From the NCBI GenBank assembly GCA_016946835.1, contig JACVTC010000073.1, positions 108,501 to 172,500 of the forward strand: a DNA stretch of 64,000 nt, given 5' to 3'. Below the pieces are notes generated by a model. The model did not search any database and was not told the origin of the DNA. It worked only from the letters and a program-made list of their open reading frames with translations. The position numbers and the translations under genes were made by a program. This DNA is from Neocallimastix lanati (nom. inval.) (taxonomy: Eukaryota; Neocallimastigomycota; Neocallimastigomycetes; Neocallimastigales; Neocallimastigaceae). Positions 21,275 to 33,600 of the stretch are shown here, piece after piece (position 1 is the first letter of the stretch; the number at the start of each line of letters is the position of its first letter).

Positions 21275-21800
21275 TAAAAATATTTTATTTTATTTCAAGA
21301 AAATTATTAAAAAAATATTTATCTTTTTTTTTTTATTTTATTTTTTCATTATAAAATAAAATATTTATTTAATTATTATTTATTTATATAATAAAAAATT
21401 ACAGTTATAAATATAAATAAATATGAAAATATTTTATTTTATTTCAAGAAAATTACTAATAAAATATTTTATTTCAAGAAAATTACTAAAAAAATATTTA
21501 TCTTTTCTTTTTTTTATTTTATTTTTTCATTATAAAATAAAATATTTATTTAATTATTATTTATTTATATAATAAAAAATTACAGTTATAAATATAAATA
21601 AATATGAAAATATTTTATTTTATTTCAAGAAAATTACTAATAAAATATTTTATTTCAAGAAAATTACTAAAAAAATATTTATCTTTTCTTTTTTTTATTT
21701 TATTTTTTTATTATAAAAAAAAATATTTATTTAATTATTATTTATTTATTTATTTATTTATTTATATAATAAAAAATTACAGTTATAAATATAAATAAAA
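21275..21800. repeat. Tandem repeat, period about 180 bp, about 3 copies
   Basis: Blocks holding TTTATTTCAAGAAAATTACT, a T-rich stretch and AAAAAATTACAGTTATAAAT repeat from about 21280, 21420 and 21600. Copies 2 and 3 contain an internal duplication of the TTTCAAGAAAATTACTAA segment. Confidence 0.8.
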
Positions 21801-21814
21801 ATGAAAATATTTTA

Positions 21815-21965
21815 TTTTATTTTTTTTTTATTTTATTTTTTTAATCTTTTTTATTTTTTTTATTTTTTTTTTATTTTTAATTTTTTTTATTTTTTTATTT
21901 TTTTTATTTTTTTATTTTTTTATTTTTTTTATTTTTTTATTTTTTTATATTTTTATTTTTTATTA
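21815..21965. repeat. T-rich microsatellite
   Basis: TTTTTA/TTTTTTTA runs without coding content, next to the right end of MULE-1. Confidence 0.75.
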
Positions 21966-22135
21966 TCAAATATATATTAAATTATGAAATTATTATAAAA
22001 TAAAATATTTATTTAATTATTATTTAATTATTTATTTATATAAAAAATTTTATATATAATACGCCATCTCAAAAAGCATGTGGCTTATATCTATTCACGT
22101 GCGGTTCCGAAACGCGCTCTCCCCTAAACAAAAAT

Positions 22136-25100
22136 ATGTCACGTGATGTAGTTGTACCCAAGAAGAGAAGGAACCTTAAAGAAAGTGCACTTCCTATCAG
22201 CACAAAGGCCACTCAATTGTTAGCACAACAAGAAAATCACGATATCGGAACATATAAACACAATAATTACCGTGGTGACAATACTACTAAAAATAATAAC
22301 ACTGAAAGACTTGACATTCTAGACACGTCAATAATCAGTGGGAAAAACATTACTAGTGCCAAAAAGAAGAATAAAGAAATTAGAAATAAAAGAAGACTTG
22401 GACCTGATGAAGTAAATAAATCTTCAACAACTTTAGAAGACCCTCCAGACATTGAAATTGATGGCAACAAAACAAAAAGTAATTATTACGACTTCCTTAG
22501 AACCATCCTAATGTTAGACAATAGGAAAGAATACGACCTATTTGATGCCCTTAATAATACTAACGCGGGAATCACGTTCGCTCAGTTATTCGCAGTAAGT
22601 CCACTCCTTTGACGGCTATGTATCAAAGGTCTTAAATTAAATCCTAATGATATAAGGAAAATCAATTCTGTTCACCATGTGAATATAAATGAAAACGATA
22701 GTGATTTCCTTATTAATATCTTTAAGAATATAAATTCAGAACCTTCCGATGATTCAAAGGCTCATCAATACCCTGTTGAAAACCCCAAAGACAATATTAA
22801 AAGAATTAATGTACTTGGTAAAGCTGGCATTGCTTCCGTTATTGGTTCAGTTGACAAAAATATGGTTAAAGTCCTTGTCGATACGGGTTCTGAAGCTAAT
22901 GTTATAACTACTTCCTTCTTTAAAATTATTGCAAAGAACCATAAAGTCCTTAAACTAGAAAGAAATTATTTCAAGGTTGCCGGAAAACAGATTATTTCCT
23001 CAGATCAGGTCGTCCATCTATGTTTAAAATTTGAAAATTTAGATATTAATGTTCCTTTCTACATTTTAGATGATGATGACACTTCTTACGATATTATTAT
23101 TGGTCGCCAAGTTCATAAGGATTATCGTTTATATATTGATCCTGACGACGATGCCTTATACAAAAAAACTGATTCTGGACCAGTTCTTGTTGCCCATCCT
23201 ACGGATATTACTATTCCTGGAAACAGATTATACAGAATCTCTATATGTAATAGTACTAATGAACTACTTACTCTTTCAAAACGTTCAGATAATGATATTG
23301 AACTTAAAAATATTGATAACAAAAAATTAAATAATTTAATTAATGAATATAAAGATGTTTTAATCAATTCTATTGATGATGTTTCTGTCGCTAAAGCTGA
23401 ACCACACTCCATTGAACTAACAAACAATAAACCAATTAAAATGAGACCTTATAAAACCTCTTTAGAACAATCTAATGCTCTCAAAGAAGAAATTATAAAA
23501 CTGTTGAAGCATGGATTAATTGAACCGTCACACTCACCATGGTCTTTTCCCGTTATTCTCGTAAGAAAGAAAAATGGTAAATGGCGTATGTGTGTAGATT
23601 ACAGAAGGTTAAATCAAATCACTATCAAAGACGCATATGCATTACCCTTTATTGATGAACTATTAGAATCAGTATTCGGTGCTAAATATTTTTCTGCTAT
23701 TGATCTCTTCTCTGGTTTTCATCAAATTCCAATGAATCCTAGGGATATTGAAAAAACTGCCTTTACAACCAAATACGGTAACTTCAATTTTAAAGTTATG
23801 CCATTCGGATTAACCAACGCTCCTGCAACATTTCAAAGAGAAATGAATCGAATTCTTATGCCTCTCATTGGTGTCTGCTTGTTTGTTTACATGGACGATA
23901 TTCTTGTATATTCTCCCACGTTGGAACAACACTTAAAGGATTTAGAAAAACTTTTTAAAATCCTTCGTGACAATAAATTTTCTATCAATATTGATAAATG
24001 TTCTTTTTGTAAGCATTCTGTTGAAGTTTTAGGTCATATGCTTACTGGTGAAGGTATTAAACCTGTTCCTTCAAAAGTTTTAGCCATCATGTCCTGGGAC
24101 ATACCTAAAGATGTTTCTCAGCTTCGTTCTTTCCTCGGACTTATTAGTTATTATCGTAAGTTTATTCCTAACTTCGCTGGTTTCTCTAATTGTTTATATA
24201 AACTTACAAGTCCCAAAGTTCCTTTTGTATGGACTAATATTCATTCTGAAGCTTTCGAAAATCTTAAAAAGGCAATTTGTTCCAATTCTGTGCTTAAATA
24301 TCCTGACCCAAACCGTCCACTTATTATTCGTACAGACGCGTCCTCGTATGCAGTCGGTGCTGTTCTTTTACAAATTCAAGACTCGTCCAAGTTAGAATTT
24401 CCAATTTATTGTGTTAGTCGTTGTCTCAAAAATGCTGAAACTAGATACTCAGTTACGGAAAAAGAAGGTATTGCCGTTATTTTCGCTTTAAAAAAATTTC
24501 GTTCTTATATCTCTGCTTCTCCCTTTCCTGTAAAACTTTTTACTGATCATAAACCTCTTGTAGGTTTCTTTTATAACAGTATTCCTAATAAAGATCGTCA
24601 TTTTAGATGGATTGCCATTTTTAACGAATTTCGAGTTGACCTTATTTATGATAAGGGTAAGAATAACGTTTTCGCTGATGCTCTTTCTCGTATTCCCTCT
24701 TCACAACATTTGAAAATTAATACCATTCACTCTATTCTTAGTAATGATGAAAGTAATGACGTTTCCTCATTTGCTCCTCCTAAAATATTAGAATATGTTA
24801 AAAAGAATTACTCATTTTATGATGGTTCTCTTGTTTTTCATGACAAATCTGGGAAACTCCTTAAAGTTATTGAAGATGAGGATGTTAAATCTTCTCTAAT
24901 CCGTAAAGCTCATCTTGTAGGCCATGAAGGTGTAGAAAAAACACTTTCTAGGTTGAAAGAAGCTTATTACTGGCCTGGTATGTATAAAGATATTGATAAA
25001 TGTGTTAAATCATGCTTACGTTGTCAATGCTACCGTCCAAAACCGATTACTAAAAATCTTTCAAATATTCCCACTCCAGTCGAAAGACCATTTGTTAGAG

Positions 25101-25927
25101 TTGGCCTTGACATAGTTGGTCCTCTCCCTATTACAAATAAAGGAAACCAATATTTAATTGTACTCGTAGACTATACAACAAAATGGGTTGAGGCTATGCC
25201 ACTAAAAAATATTGAAAGTCAAGACGTAATATATTTTTTAAAGGATGTCTTTGCAAGACACGGTGTTCCAGAAATAATTGTAACTGATAATGGTCCGCAG
25301 TTTTCATCTGATATTACAAAAACAATGATAGACTTATATGGTTCATGGGTACAATTTGTAGCTCCACATCATCCTGAAGCTAATGGACAGGTAGAAAATA
25401 GAAACAGAGAAATAATTAAAATACTAAGACACCTTTGTTTCAATCAAGAAAATTGGGATGATTATATTCCTGCTTCTTTATGGGCTCTTCGTACTACAAG
25501 ATCTAGTGTTACTGGATTCAGTAGTTTCGAACTTCTTTATGGAAGGAAAGATTTATGGCCTCTTAGTGTAGTAATTTCCGATATCAGCAAAGCTAAAAAC
25601 GAAACTAATGAAGAATACAATTTAAGAAGATTCATTTTACATCAAAAATGGGTTAAAGAAGCTATGGAAAATATTAGAAAAGCTCATGCCTACTGGTCAC
25701 AAAGAAGTAAAGCAAGAGATAATATGAATCATAAATATAAGCCAGGAGATTTAGTGCTTGTTCGCTACATAGGAAGAAAAAAATTAGATCCATTTTTCTT
25801 AGGACCATATAAAGTTTTAAAAGCATCAAAATATAATACCTTAGTTCTAGAAACAATTGACACACATAAAATTTTAGAACGTAACATACATATAAAAAAT
25901 GTCAAACCGTACTTAGTATCAATATAA
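22136..25927 (+). pseudogene. pol: Gyp2 Pol polyprotein with one in-frame stop
   Basis: Two blocks in the same frame (22136-22612 and 22679-25927) are separated only by a TGA at 22610-22612; the bases between stay open and continue the similarity (FAQLFAVSP matches FGQLLDAAP in Gyp3). After it come the protease (VLVDTGSEANVIT), RT with YMDD (LFVYMDDILVYS), RNase H (IRTDASS, TEKEGIAV, FTDHKPL), HHCC (HLVGHEG...CLRC), integrase DDE (GLDIVGP, TDNGPQF, the E in NGQVENRN) and the GDLVLVR domain. One nonsense change plus the missing gag make this copy non-autonomous. Codons are less AT-skewed than in Gyp1. Confidence 0.9.
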
Positions 25928-25994
25928 AAAAAAAAATAATAATAAATAAAAATAAATTTTAAATTGAAATTACTTTTGAGATCAGTTTATTTTT

Positions 25995-26035
<41 letters not shown>

Positions 26036-26327
26036 ATAATATCCAATATTATCAGAAACTTATATTTTTATTTGAAAATTTCAGTAATATTATTATAAAT
26101 TAATAAAATATCCTTATTAATATCAATTATTTCATCAATAATACATTTATATGAAAACAAGACAAAACAAAACAGAAAAAAAAAAAAAAAAAAAAAATTT
26201 ATTATTAAAATTATTTCATTTATTTTTTTTAATTTTTTTTTATTATTATATATTTATAAAAAAAAAAAAATTTTTTTATTATTAAAATTATTTCATTTAT
26301 TTTTTAATTTTTTTTTTTACTATATTT

Positions 26328-26368
<41 letters not shown>

Positions 26369-26429
26369 TTAAATTTTAACAACCTTAAATTTATATTTTT
26401 TCTTATTATTATTATTTATTATTCTTTTC
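25928..26429 (+). other. Gyp2 3' tail with poly(A) tracts
   Basis: No gene. A runs of about 34 (25998-26032) and about 31 (26332-26363), with shorter ones between. Two near-copies of a TTATTATTAAAATTATTTCA segment, about 70 bases apart, suggest tandem duplication. Confidence 0.7.
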
Positions 26430-26461
26430 AGATATAAGTTATATCTTATGGGAGGAAAACT
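26430..26461 (+). promoter_or_regulatory. Gyp2 PPT hairpin and polypurine tract
   Basis: AGATATA-AGT-TATATCT hairpin (26430-26446), then GGGAGGAAAACT, then the presumed LTR start TGATAAAT. This is the same order as in the other retroelements here. Confidence 0.65.
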
Positions 26462-27099
26462 TGATAAATAATAATAATATATATTAAGAAATAGTAAAAG
26501 ATTTTATAATATTTTAAATATTAAAATAATTAAATAGTAATAACTTAATAATAATCTTGTTCATAATATTAAATAATTATAATAATTTTTATTATTATAA
26601 TAATATTATTTAATAATAATATTTATATACATTTGATTGGAAAATATAGTTACACCAACTATAATAATAATATAAATATAAAATTTTTTATATGGAATAA
26701 TTAGTTCTTTAGAAATTAATTTATAAAATAATTATGAAATTTATTAAGAGAATTTATTTAGAAAAATAATGAATTATAACAATTAAAAATATTTCTCAAC
26801 GTTGTATAATCAACTATAAAAATATTAAATAAAAATTATTATTATAACAAATATATAAAGTTATAAACTATATTATTTATATTATAGTATTTAACTATTT
26901 TAATTATTTATAAAAAGAATTATAATATTTAATATATAGATTAAATATTATATAAATTTTTAATAAAACATTTTTTTTAAAATAATTAAGTAAATTTAAA
27001 TATTAAATATCGGTAAAACTTGTTAAAATAAAACAAGGTAAAACGATATAAAATAAGTTTAAGAAAATAAAATAAATAATACCTTAAACTTATTAACTG
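26462..27099 (+). repeat. Gyp2 3' LTR, left part, interrupted by the nest
   Basis: Begins TGATAAATAATAAT directly after the polypurine tract and runs to the ACTG in front of Gyp3. Its end is inferred to be at 61100-61116 (CTGAAGATTTCGTTACA), beyond the nested insertions. No second LTR is available for comparison. Confidence 0.45.
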
Positions 27100-28104
27100 T
27101 GGTAAAGAATGAATTAATAACCTTTATTTTATTATTAATAATTCTTTACTAAATTGTACTTTCCTATATTCTTCATAACCTAAACCTCATTGTAAATTTA
27201 ATTTATTTTGATATAAATTAATTTTAACTTGTAAATAATGTAAATAAATTTTAATTAATTACTTTATTGTTATATTATTAAATATATGTATATTAAAATA
27301 CAATTGTAAATATTAAAATTATACTTTTAAGATACTAAATTATTAAAACTATTAATTAAATATTATTATAAAAATTATTATAAAATTATTAAAATTATTA
27401 ATTAAATATTATTCTAAAAATTATTATAAATTATTAATATTATAAAATTATTAAAATTATTAAATATTATTATAAAAATTTATATATTATAACTATTAAA
27501 TATTATTATAAAATTATTAAGATTATTAATTAAATTTATTATTAAAAATTATTATTAAAAATTTTTACTTATTATAAAAATTATTATTATCAAATTTATT
27601 AATTAAATATTATAAAAATTTTATTTTATTTTGAAAATAATTACAAGTATTATTTAAAATAATTAAAGATTATTAAATTTATTATATTAATCTTTAAAAA
27701 CAATTTATTTAACTTAAAAATATCACGGAAAATAGTAAAAACTATTTTCTATATATTTATTTTATAATTATTTTTAATTAAATTATATTTGAATATTATA
27801 TTATTATATTTATAAAAATTAAAACAAAAATGAATTATTGATATAAAATTAATTCAATAATTCTATAAAATTACTTAAATTATAAACAATTAATTATACT
27901 TTAAATTTATAAAAAAATATAAATATTGTAACAATTTCTTAAAAATTAAATATGTGTACTTTAAATAAAAAAAATTTATATTAATAAAAAAAAATAAATA
28001 ACTTTTAATAAAGAATTATTTTTTTTATTTAAAATCAAAGCAGGGTAATACCCGTCCCCCCCTGCTTGATTTTAAATATCTAAGTGTCAACCCCGAGTCT
28101 ACCA
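27100..28104 (+). repeat. Gyp3 5' LTR
   Basis: TGGTAAAG...GTCTACCA. It opens with a long imperfect hairpin (GTAAAGAAT and ATTCTTTAC arms, 27102-27149). A GC-rich hairpin (28027-28077) lies 27 bases before its end: GCAGGG and CCCTGC extended by AAAATCAA and TTGATTTT. Confidence 0.9.
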
Positions 28105-28108
28105 AAAT

Positions 28109-28126
28109 TGGTGGAGATATCGGGGA
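28109..28126 (+). promoter_or_regulatory. Gyp3 primer-binding site
   Basis: TGGTGGAGATATCGGGG begins four bases after the LTR. A complementary tRNA would end CCCCGATATCTCCACCA; I do not recognise it. Gyp5 shares the first nine bases (TGGTGGAGA). Confidence 0.6.
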
Positions 28127-28167
28127 AGAAGAAGAAGAAGAAGAAGAAGAAGAAGAAGAAGAAGAAG

Positions 28168-28199
<32 letters not shown>

Positions 28200-28575
28200 G
28201 AAGAAGAAGAAGAAGAAGAAGTAGACCAAGTGGAAGAAGACCAAGAAAAAGAAGACCAAGAAGAAAACCAAGAAGAAAACCAAGAAGAAAACCAAGAAGA
28301 AGACCAAGAAGAAAACCAAGAAGAAAACCAAGAAGAAGACCAAGAAGAAAACCAAGAAGAAAACCAAGAAGAAGACCAAGAAGAAGACCAAGAAGAAAAC
28401 CAAGAAGAAAACCAAGAAGAAAACCAAGAAGAAGACCAAGAAGAAGACCAAGAAGAAGACCAAGAAGAAGACCAAGAAGAAGACCAAGAAGAAGACCAAG
28501 AAGAAGACCAAGAAGAAGACCAAGAAGAAGAGACCAAGAAGGAGAAGACCAAGAAGGAGAAGACCAAGAAGGAAA
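28127..28575 (+). repeat. GAA/GAAGAAGACCAA repeat array in Gyp3 leader
   Basis: (GAA)n at 28127-28223, then about 25 copies of a 12-base unit GAAGAAGACCAA or GAAGAAAACCAA. Every frame is open, giving Glu-Asp-Gln-Glu, Ser-rich or Phe-Leu-Val ORFs, all repeat-driven. One plus-strand ORF (28230-28613) starts with ATG and would encode a very acidic peptide, but nothing supports its translation. Confidence 0.9.
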
Positions 28576-28686
28576 TTGGAACCACTAGGACTTATTTTTT
28601 TTTGGAATTATGAGAATAATTTTTTTTTAAATTAAATTTAATAGAATTAAATTAAATTAAATTAAAAACAAAAACAAAAACAAAAA

Positions 28687-28723
<37 letters not shown>

Positions 28724-28829
28724 CACACTTTTACAATCATCATCATCAAATTTTTTTTATTGTTATCGGTTTTTGTGTTGTTGTTGTGGTTGGTGTTGTT
28801 GTTGTGATTGTTGTTGTTGTGGTAGTAAT

Positions 28830-29170
28830 AAAAATTAACATCAGTTTTATTTGGTCTTCGCGTGCTCCAAATAAAACTATATACTGAGTTTACTGCGTAC
28901 TAAGCAGTTATAGATAATTCTATAATTGCGAGTGGTTTAATCAGGTGTTTGGAGAGGGGCCGGTTACGAACTAATCGAACCCCGATTAGATATAGCGGTA
29001 AATACTGTTGGGAAGCAGAAATTACCCTATAGATCACCCATTATACGTTCAACACGGTTTGGGTGCTCCTCCACTTGACTCAGGCAAATTCACTTAGTAT
29101 ACCGAAATACTAAGGTCCCTCTGCGTGGTCGACAGTTGTAATAGATAGCGGTTTTTCAAGTTGTATTAGG
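28830..29170 (+). other. GC-richer structured leader of Gyp3
   Basis: A non-coding island much less AT-rich than its surroundings, with several short stems: CTTAGTAT and ATACTAAG around ACCGAA (29093-29114), and CTAATCG and CGATTAG near 28975. Its place between primer site and gag suggests RNA packaging, dimerisation or translation control. Gyp4 and Gyp5 leaders have comparable islands. Confidence 0.6.
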
Positions 29171-29297
29171 TTTGTTAATTTACCTTGTTTTTAATTAAGT
29201 TTATTTGTTTTTTTTAAGTTGTAATTATATAAACTTAATAATAATTGTAATTGTAATTGTAATTGTAAATATTGTAATAATAACCGATAACAAATAA

Positions 29298-29349
<52 letters not shown>

Positions 29350-29720
29350 ATATTAATTTTTGAGTTTTTAAATATTTTTAATTGCTATATTAATAAATTT
29401 TTTTTTTGTAAATAATTGTATATATTTTTTTTATTTAAGTAAAGATAAACGAAAGGGGTTATTAGCTTGAAAGAATAGTGAACACTCCAACTAGTTTATT
29501 AATTTATATTTATTCTAGTGTCCAGGAGGGGGAGTACGGGTGTATATAGCAAAATTAAATATACACTAGCCGGAAACGTCTCACTAGAGATATAAATTAC
29601 TTAAATATATAATTTTAATTGTAAATAAATAAATAAATAAATAAAAATATAGCAATTAAATAATTAATAAAACAATTTTTTTTTTATTTTATTTTTTTTT
29701 AAAAGTGTGTTTTTTTTAAA
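29171..29720 (+). other. AT-rich rest of Gyp3 leader, no gene seen
   Basis: Includes a (TGTAAT)-like run near 29250, an A run at about 29301-29347, and a short GC-richer piece with AGGAGGGGGAGTACGGG near 29524. No open frame has coding signatures. Confidence 0.5.
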
Positions 29721-29950
29721 ATGAGTACAATTAATTTTAAAGATTTAAAAAAAGAACTTAAGGATATTGAAAAAATATCCAAAGAAAATTTAGATGTTAA
29801 AACTTGGAAGTCTGATTTAGAGCTTTGGATAAAGCTTGAACATGTTGAAGACTCCAAGATTATATTTTATGCCTGTGTTTTAACCTCAATTGGTGAAACC
29901 AGGAAAGTCATCCAAGAATTAATGGATGATAATAATAAAGATGATGATAG

Positions 29951-29990
<40 letters not shown>

Positions 29991-30674
29991 AATTATAAGG
30001 ATATTAATGATGAAGATGAGGATGATGATAATGAAGAAGATAAAGAAATTGATAAAAAGAATAAGGCTTATCCTTCCCTTAATAGAATTGTAAAAGCTAT
30101 AGAAAAATTTTATGGCATTAGGGAGGATCAAAATAATTTATTAAGAGAGCTACGTGCTCTAAGAATTAAGAGAAATGAAAGAATCAAAGATTTTAATATT
30201 AAGTATAAAACTTTATATTTAAAATTAAATAAAAAGAAAAGAAGTCAGATAAGTGTTTTAGATTACACAGACTCCATTGAAAACAATGTTGAAGCCTGGA
30301 AACGTCTAACCTTATTTGATAACATTTCTCTGTCAAAAGCCTTTAAAATTGTTGAAAAAGCAGATAGGTTAAATTATATGGGTAGTAATCAAAGAAGACA
30401 TCCTACTAACCCTTCACCTTCTGCAAATACATCTTCTTTTAGTAATAGAGTTAATTTTCATCCTCCTATTAAAAATAAATTAGAACAAAAAGTTAATATT
30501 AAACCTAAAGAAGATAATGACATAGAGGAATTAACAAGAAAAATGAGAAGTTTAACAATAAAGGCTTGTTATTTCTGTAAAGAACCAGGTCATTATCAAA
30601 TCAATTGCCCAAAGTTGAGAGCAATTGTTGAGAAAAATAGGAAGGAAATTAGAAACAATAAACGTTTAAATTGA
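29721..30674 (+). CDS. gag: Gyp3 Gag
   Basis: 317 residues from the ATG at 29721. Capsid-like N-terminus (LDVKTWKSDLELWIKLEHV), an aspartate run near 75-100 from a GAT repeat, then the helical part of the capsid (REDQNNLLRELRALRIKRNERIKDFNIKYKTLY) and a CCHC knuckle CYFCKEPGHYQINC at 283-296. The TGA stop directly follows the slippery heptamer. The frame is intact. Confidence 0.88.
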
Positions 30675-30699
30675 GTAATGGGATAAGAAGCTCTCCCAT
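30665..30699 (+). promoter_or_regulatory. Gyp3 gag-pol -1 frameshift signal
   Basis: TTTAAAT (30665-30671), immediately followed by the gag TGA (30672-30674). Six bases on, a stem ATGGGA/TCCCAT encloses a ten-base loop (30678-30699). The pol frame opens only just upstream, after a TAA at 30659-30661. Confidence 0.8.
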
Positions 30700-33600
30700 A
30701 CTTAATAAAGCAGCTTCACTTAAATATCAAAAAGAAATTAAAAATTCTCGTCTTTCTAATATTGAAGAAACTCCTGCTAATAAAAGGGTGGTTAATAAAA
30801 AGAAAGTTGATTATTTAGTAGGAGCATCTAAACGTAAAATTTATGATGTTAATAATGATGAAGGTAGTGCAGAGAAAAGGATTCATAAGTCGTTGAAGGA
30901 GAATCCTAAACCTATAATAACTCCTGCATTACGAAAACAGAAAGAACGAGAAGTAAAGGAAAATAATATAAGTAATAAAATTGTTAAACAAATTAAACCA
31001 TCTATTCTAGCTCAACCACGAATTGAAAAAGAAAAAGAGATTGAAAGACAAATTCGTGATAATGAAAGAGCTAGTAATAGTAATACTAATTATAGTAATA
31101 ATCATAGTAATGATAATAGTAATGATAATATTAATAATAATTCATTAGTGAATGATGAAGTTATTATAAATAATGTAAATAATGATAAAAGAAAGAATAA
31201 AAATTTAATGAAAGAAAATAATGATAATAATAAAAGTACTGTGAAGGAGAATAATAAAGTAATTGATTTAACAAAGGTGTTAATTAGTAAAGATAAAGAT
31301 ACTCAAAAAGAAAATAAAAGTTCTAGAGTATCTAGGAAAATTAAGATGCAATCGGGGGAAGAAGAATATGATATTCTTAAAGATTTAAATTCTGCCCATT
31401 GCAATATTACTTTTGGACAGTTATTGGATGCTGCTCCAAAATTAAGATATAAGGTGTCACAGGGTATTAAATTGGATAGGGACCAATCTAATATCTCTGG
31501 GGTGTTGGATAATGTGTCAGCCACGACTGTGGTCGTTAATAACATAGACCACACTTATAAAAGTAAAGGTAACGAACCATGTGAAGAGGATATTGCCATG
31601 GTTGATGTTACAGTTGAAGGTGTTTCGGGGAAGGCTTTAATTGATTCATGTAGTAATTTAAGTATAATTACTCAACAATTTTTAGATAAGCTTCCGTCCG
31701 AATATGAACCTATTGATATTAGTCGTGGCAGAATTAGGTTGGCAACTAAGAATGATGATTACTCGGAAGGTTATATCATTCGGGTGCCAGTAAAGATTAA
31801 TAATCTTGTATTAATGGTTAATTGTAGAATAGTAGAAAAGGAGGATCCTTTTTACGATATTCTAATTAACTTAAAAACCCAAATTGATTATAATTTGTTT
31901 ATCCACCCCATTTTATATAGTTTGTGTCAAATTACTCCTGAGGGAGTAATTGACGTTATTGCACCTATTAATAATGATTATGAAGATGAAGAAAAGTTGT
32001 TGTGTATGATTAAGGCTTTGGATGAGGATTCCAAAAAGAATGATTTAAAGAAAATTGAAGGATTATCTCCAAAGCAATATATTCATCATGAAATTTTCCT
32101 AAATACTTTAAATGAAAAATATAAAGATGAAATAATTAAAATTCTGGAGGAGAACTTAGAAATAGTTGCTACTTCTTCAGAAGAATTAACACCTTCTGAT
32201 CTTCCTCCACATAAGATTAATTTAATTCCTGGTGCGAAACCAGTTAAGCAAAGGTGCTATAGATTAGTTAAATTTAAGTCGGATATACTTAAGGAGGAAT
32301 TAATTAAATTAATTAATAAGAAATTAATTGAACCTTCTTGTTCCGAATGGTCATCGCCAATAGTGTTAGTACCGAAGAAGAACGGTAAATGGCGATTATG
32401 TATTGATTATCGTAAGGTTAATGATTTAACAGTTAAAGATTCTTATTCATTACCTTACATTGATGAGATATTTGATAGTTTAGATGGGGCACAGATTTTT
32501 ACAACAATGGATCTTTACTCTGGTTATCATCAAATTTTGATGGATGAGGAAAGTGTAGAAATTACCACCTTCACCACAAAATTTGGTAACTACCAATTCA
32601 AGGTTATGCCTTTTGGTTTAACCGGAGCCCCAGCTACATTTCAAAGGGAAATGAATAGGATTCTTTTCCCATTTATAGGAAAGTTTGTTTTTAACTTTAT
32701 AGATGATATTTTAATATACTCTAAGAGTATAAAAGAACACATAAGCCACATTAGGCAAGTGTTGGAAGTATTTCGCCAACACAAATTGAAAATTAACATT
32801 GAAAAATGTGCCTTTATGCAGACTGAAGTAGAAGTCTTAGGTCATAAGGCATCAGTGAAAGGTTTAAGTCCCCAGGATAGCAAAATTAAGGCTATCAAGG
32901 AGTGGGTAGCACCTGTTGATGTTCATGAATTACGATCTTTTCTTGGAGCAGTAGGATATTATAGAAACTTTATTGATAAATATGCTCAAATCTCTGCTCC
33001 TTTATGTAAATTATTAAGAAAGAATGTTAAATATAAATGGAATAATGAACATCAACAAAGTTTTGATCTGTTAAAAGAAAAGTTAATAAATGCTCCAATT
33101 TTAAAATATCCAAGTTTTAATCAAAGGTTTATAATTAGAACGGATGCTTCCTATGAAGGTATTGGAGGAGTATTACTCCAAGAAGATTTAGAAACCAAAA
33201 AGGAACATCCAGTTCATTATATAAGTAGAAGTTTAAGTAAAGCCGAGAAAAATTATGGCATTACTGACTTGGAAGGAGCTGCATTAATTTATTGTATTAC
33301 TAAGTTGAAATCTTATATATTAGGAAATCCTAATAAAACAGTAGTAATAACAGATCATAAACCTTTAATCAGTTTCTTTAAAAATAAGGAACCTAATAAT
33401 GCTAGGCAAGCAAGGTGGTGCTTAACTGTTAGTACCCTTGGTGTTGAAATTCAATATCAAATGGGTAAGAAAAATGTGTTAGCCGATGCATTATCTAGGA
33501 TGAAGAAAAGAGCTGATTCTGTGGTATTGGCAACTAAGTTAACTTCAAAGGAAGAAGAAGAGTTGCTTTCAAAAACTATTAAAGACTTTATAAATGAAAA

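Larger units (their letters stand above)
16375..22124 (-). mobile_element. MULE-1: Mutator-like DNA transposon
   Basis: The terminal inverted repeats are GGGGGTGGTGCGTTTCGGAA (16375-16394) and, inverted, GGGGAGAGCGCGTTTCGGAA (22105-22124): 16 of 20 match, with the inner 11 identical. GTGGCTT motifs lie just inside both ends. Between them are a TTTTA/minisatellite block, a minus-strand FLYWCH-MULE transposase and a 180-bp tandem repeat. I could not find a 9-11 bp target duplication, so the ends are provisional. Confidence 0.65.
22136..26462 (+). mobile_element. Gyp2: 5'-truncated Ty3/gypsy element
   Basis: Pol begins 12 bases from the end of MULE-1, at the point that in the other gypsy elements follows the gag frameshift site. 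The gag gene, leader and 5' LTR are absent. Downstream are poly(A) tracts, a hairpin plus polypurine tract, and a presumed 3' LTR from 26462. MULE-1 or a linked deletion probably removed the 5' part. Confidence 0.75.

Noticed and set aside
16375-22124. A MULE target-site duplication
   Set aside because: The flanks ATTAAATTAATT and TAAACAAAAAT do not match. CACGTGAT occurs near both ends but at different distances, so I did not count it.
22610-22612. Stop-codon reassignment, suggested by in-frame TGA and TAA codons in several pol genes
   Set aside because: The breaks involve both TGA and TAA, coincide with other defects, and intact elements end normally at TAA or TGA. Ordinary decay explains them.
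28025-28585. Ser/Trp-rich and Phe/Leu/Val-rich minus-strand ORFs
   Set aside because: Reverse frames of the GAAGAAGACCAA repeat; no start context or similarity.
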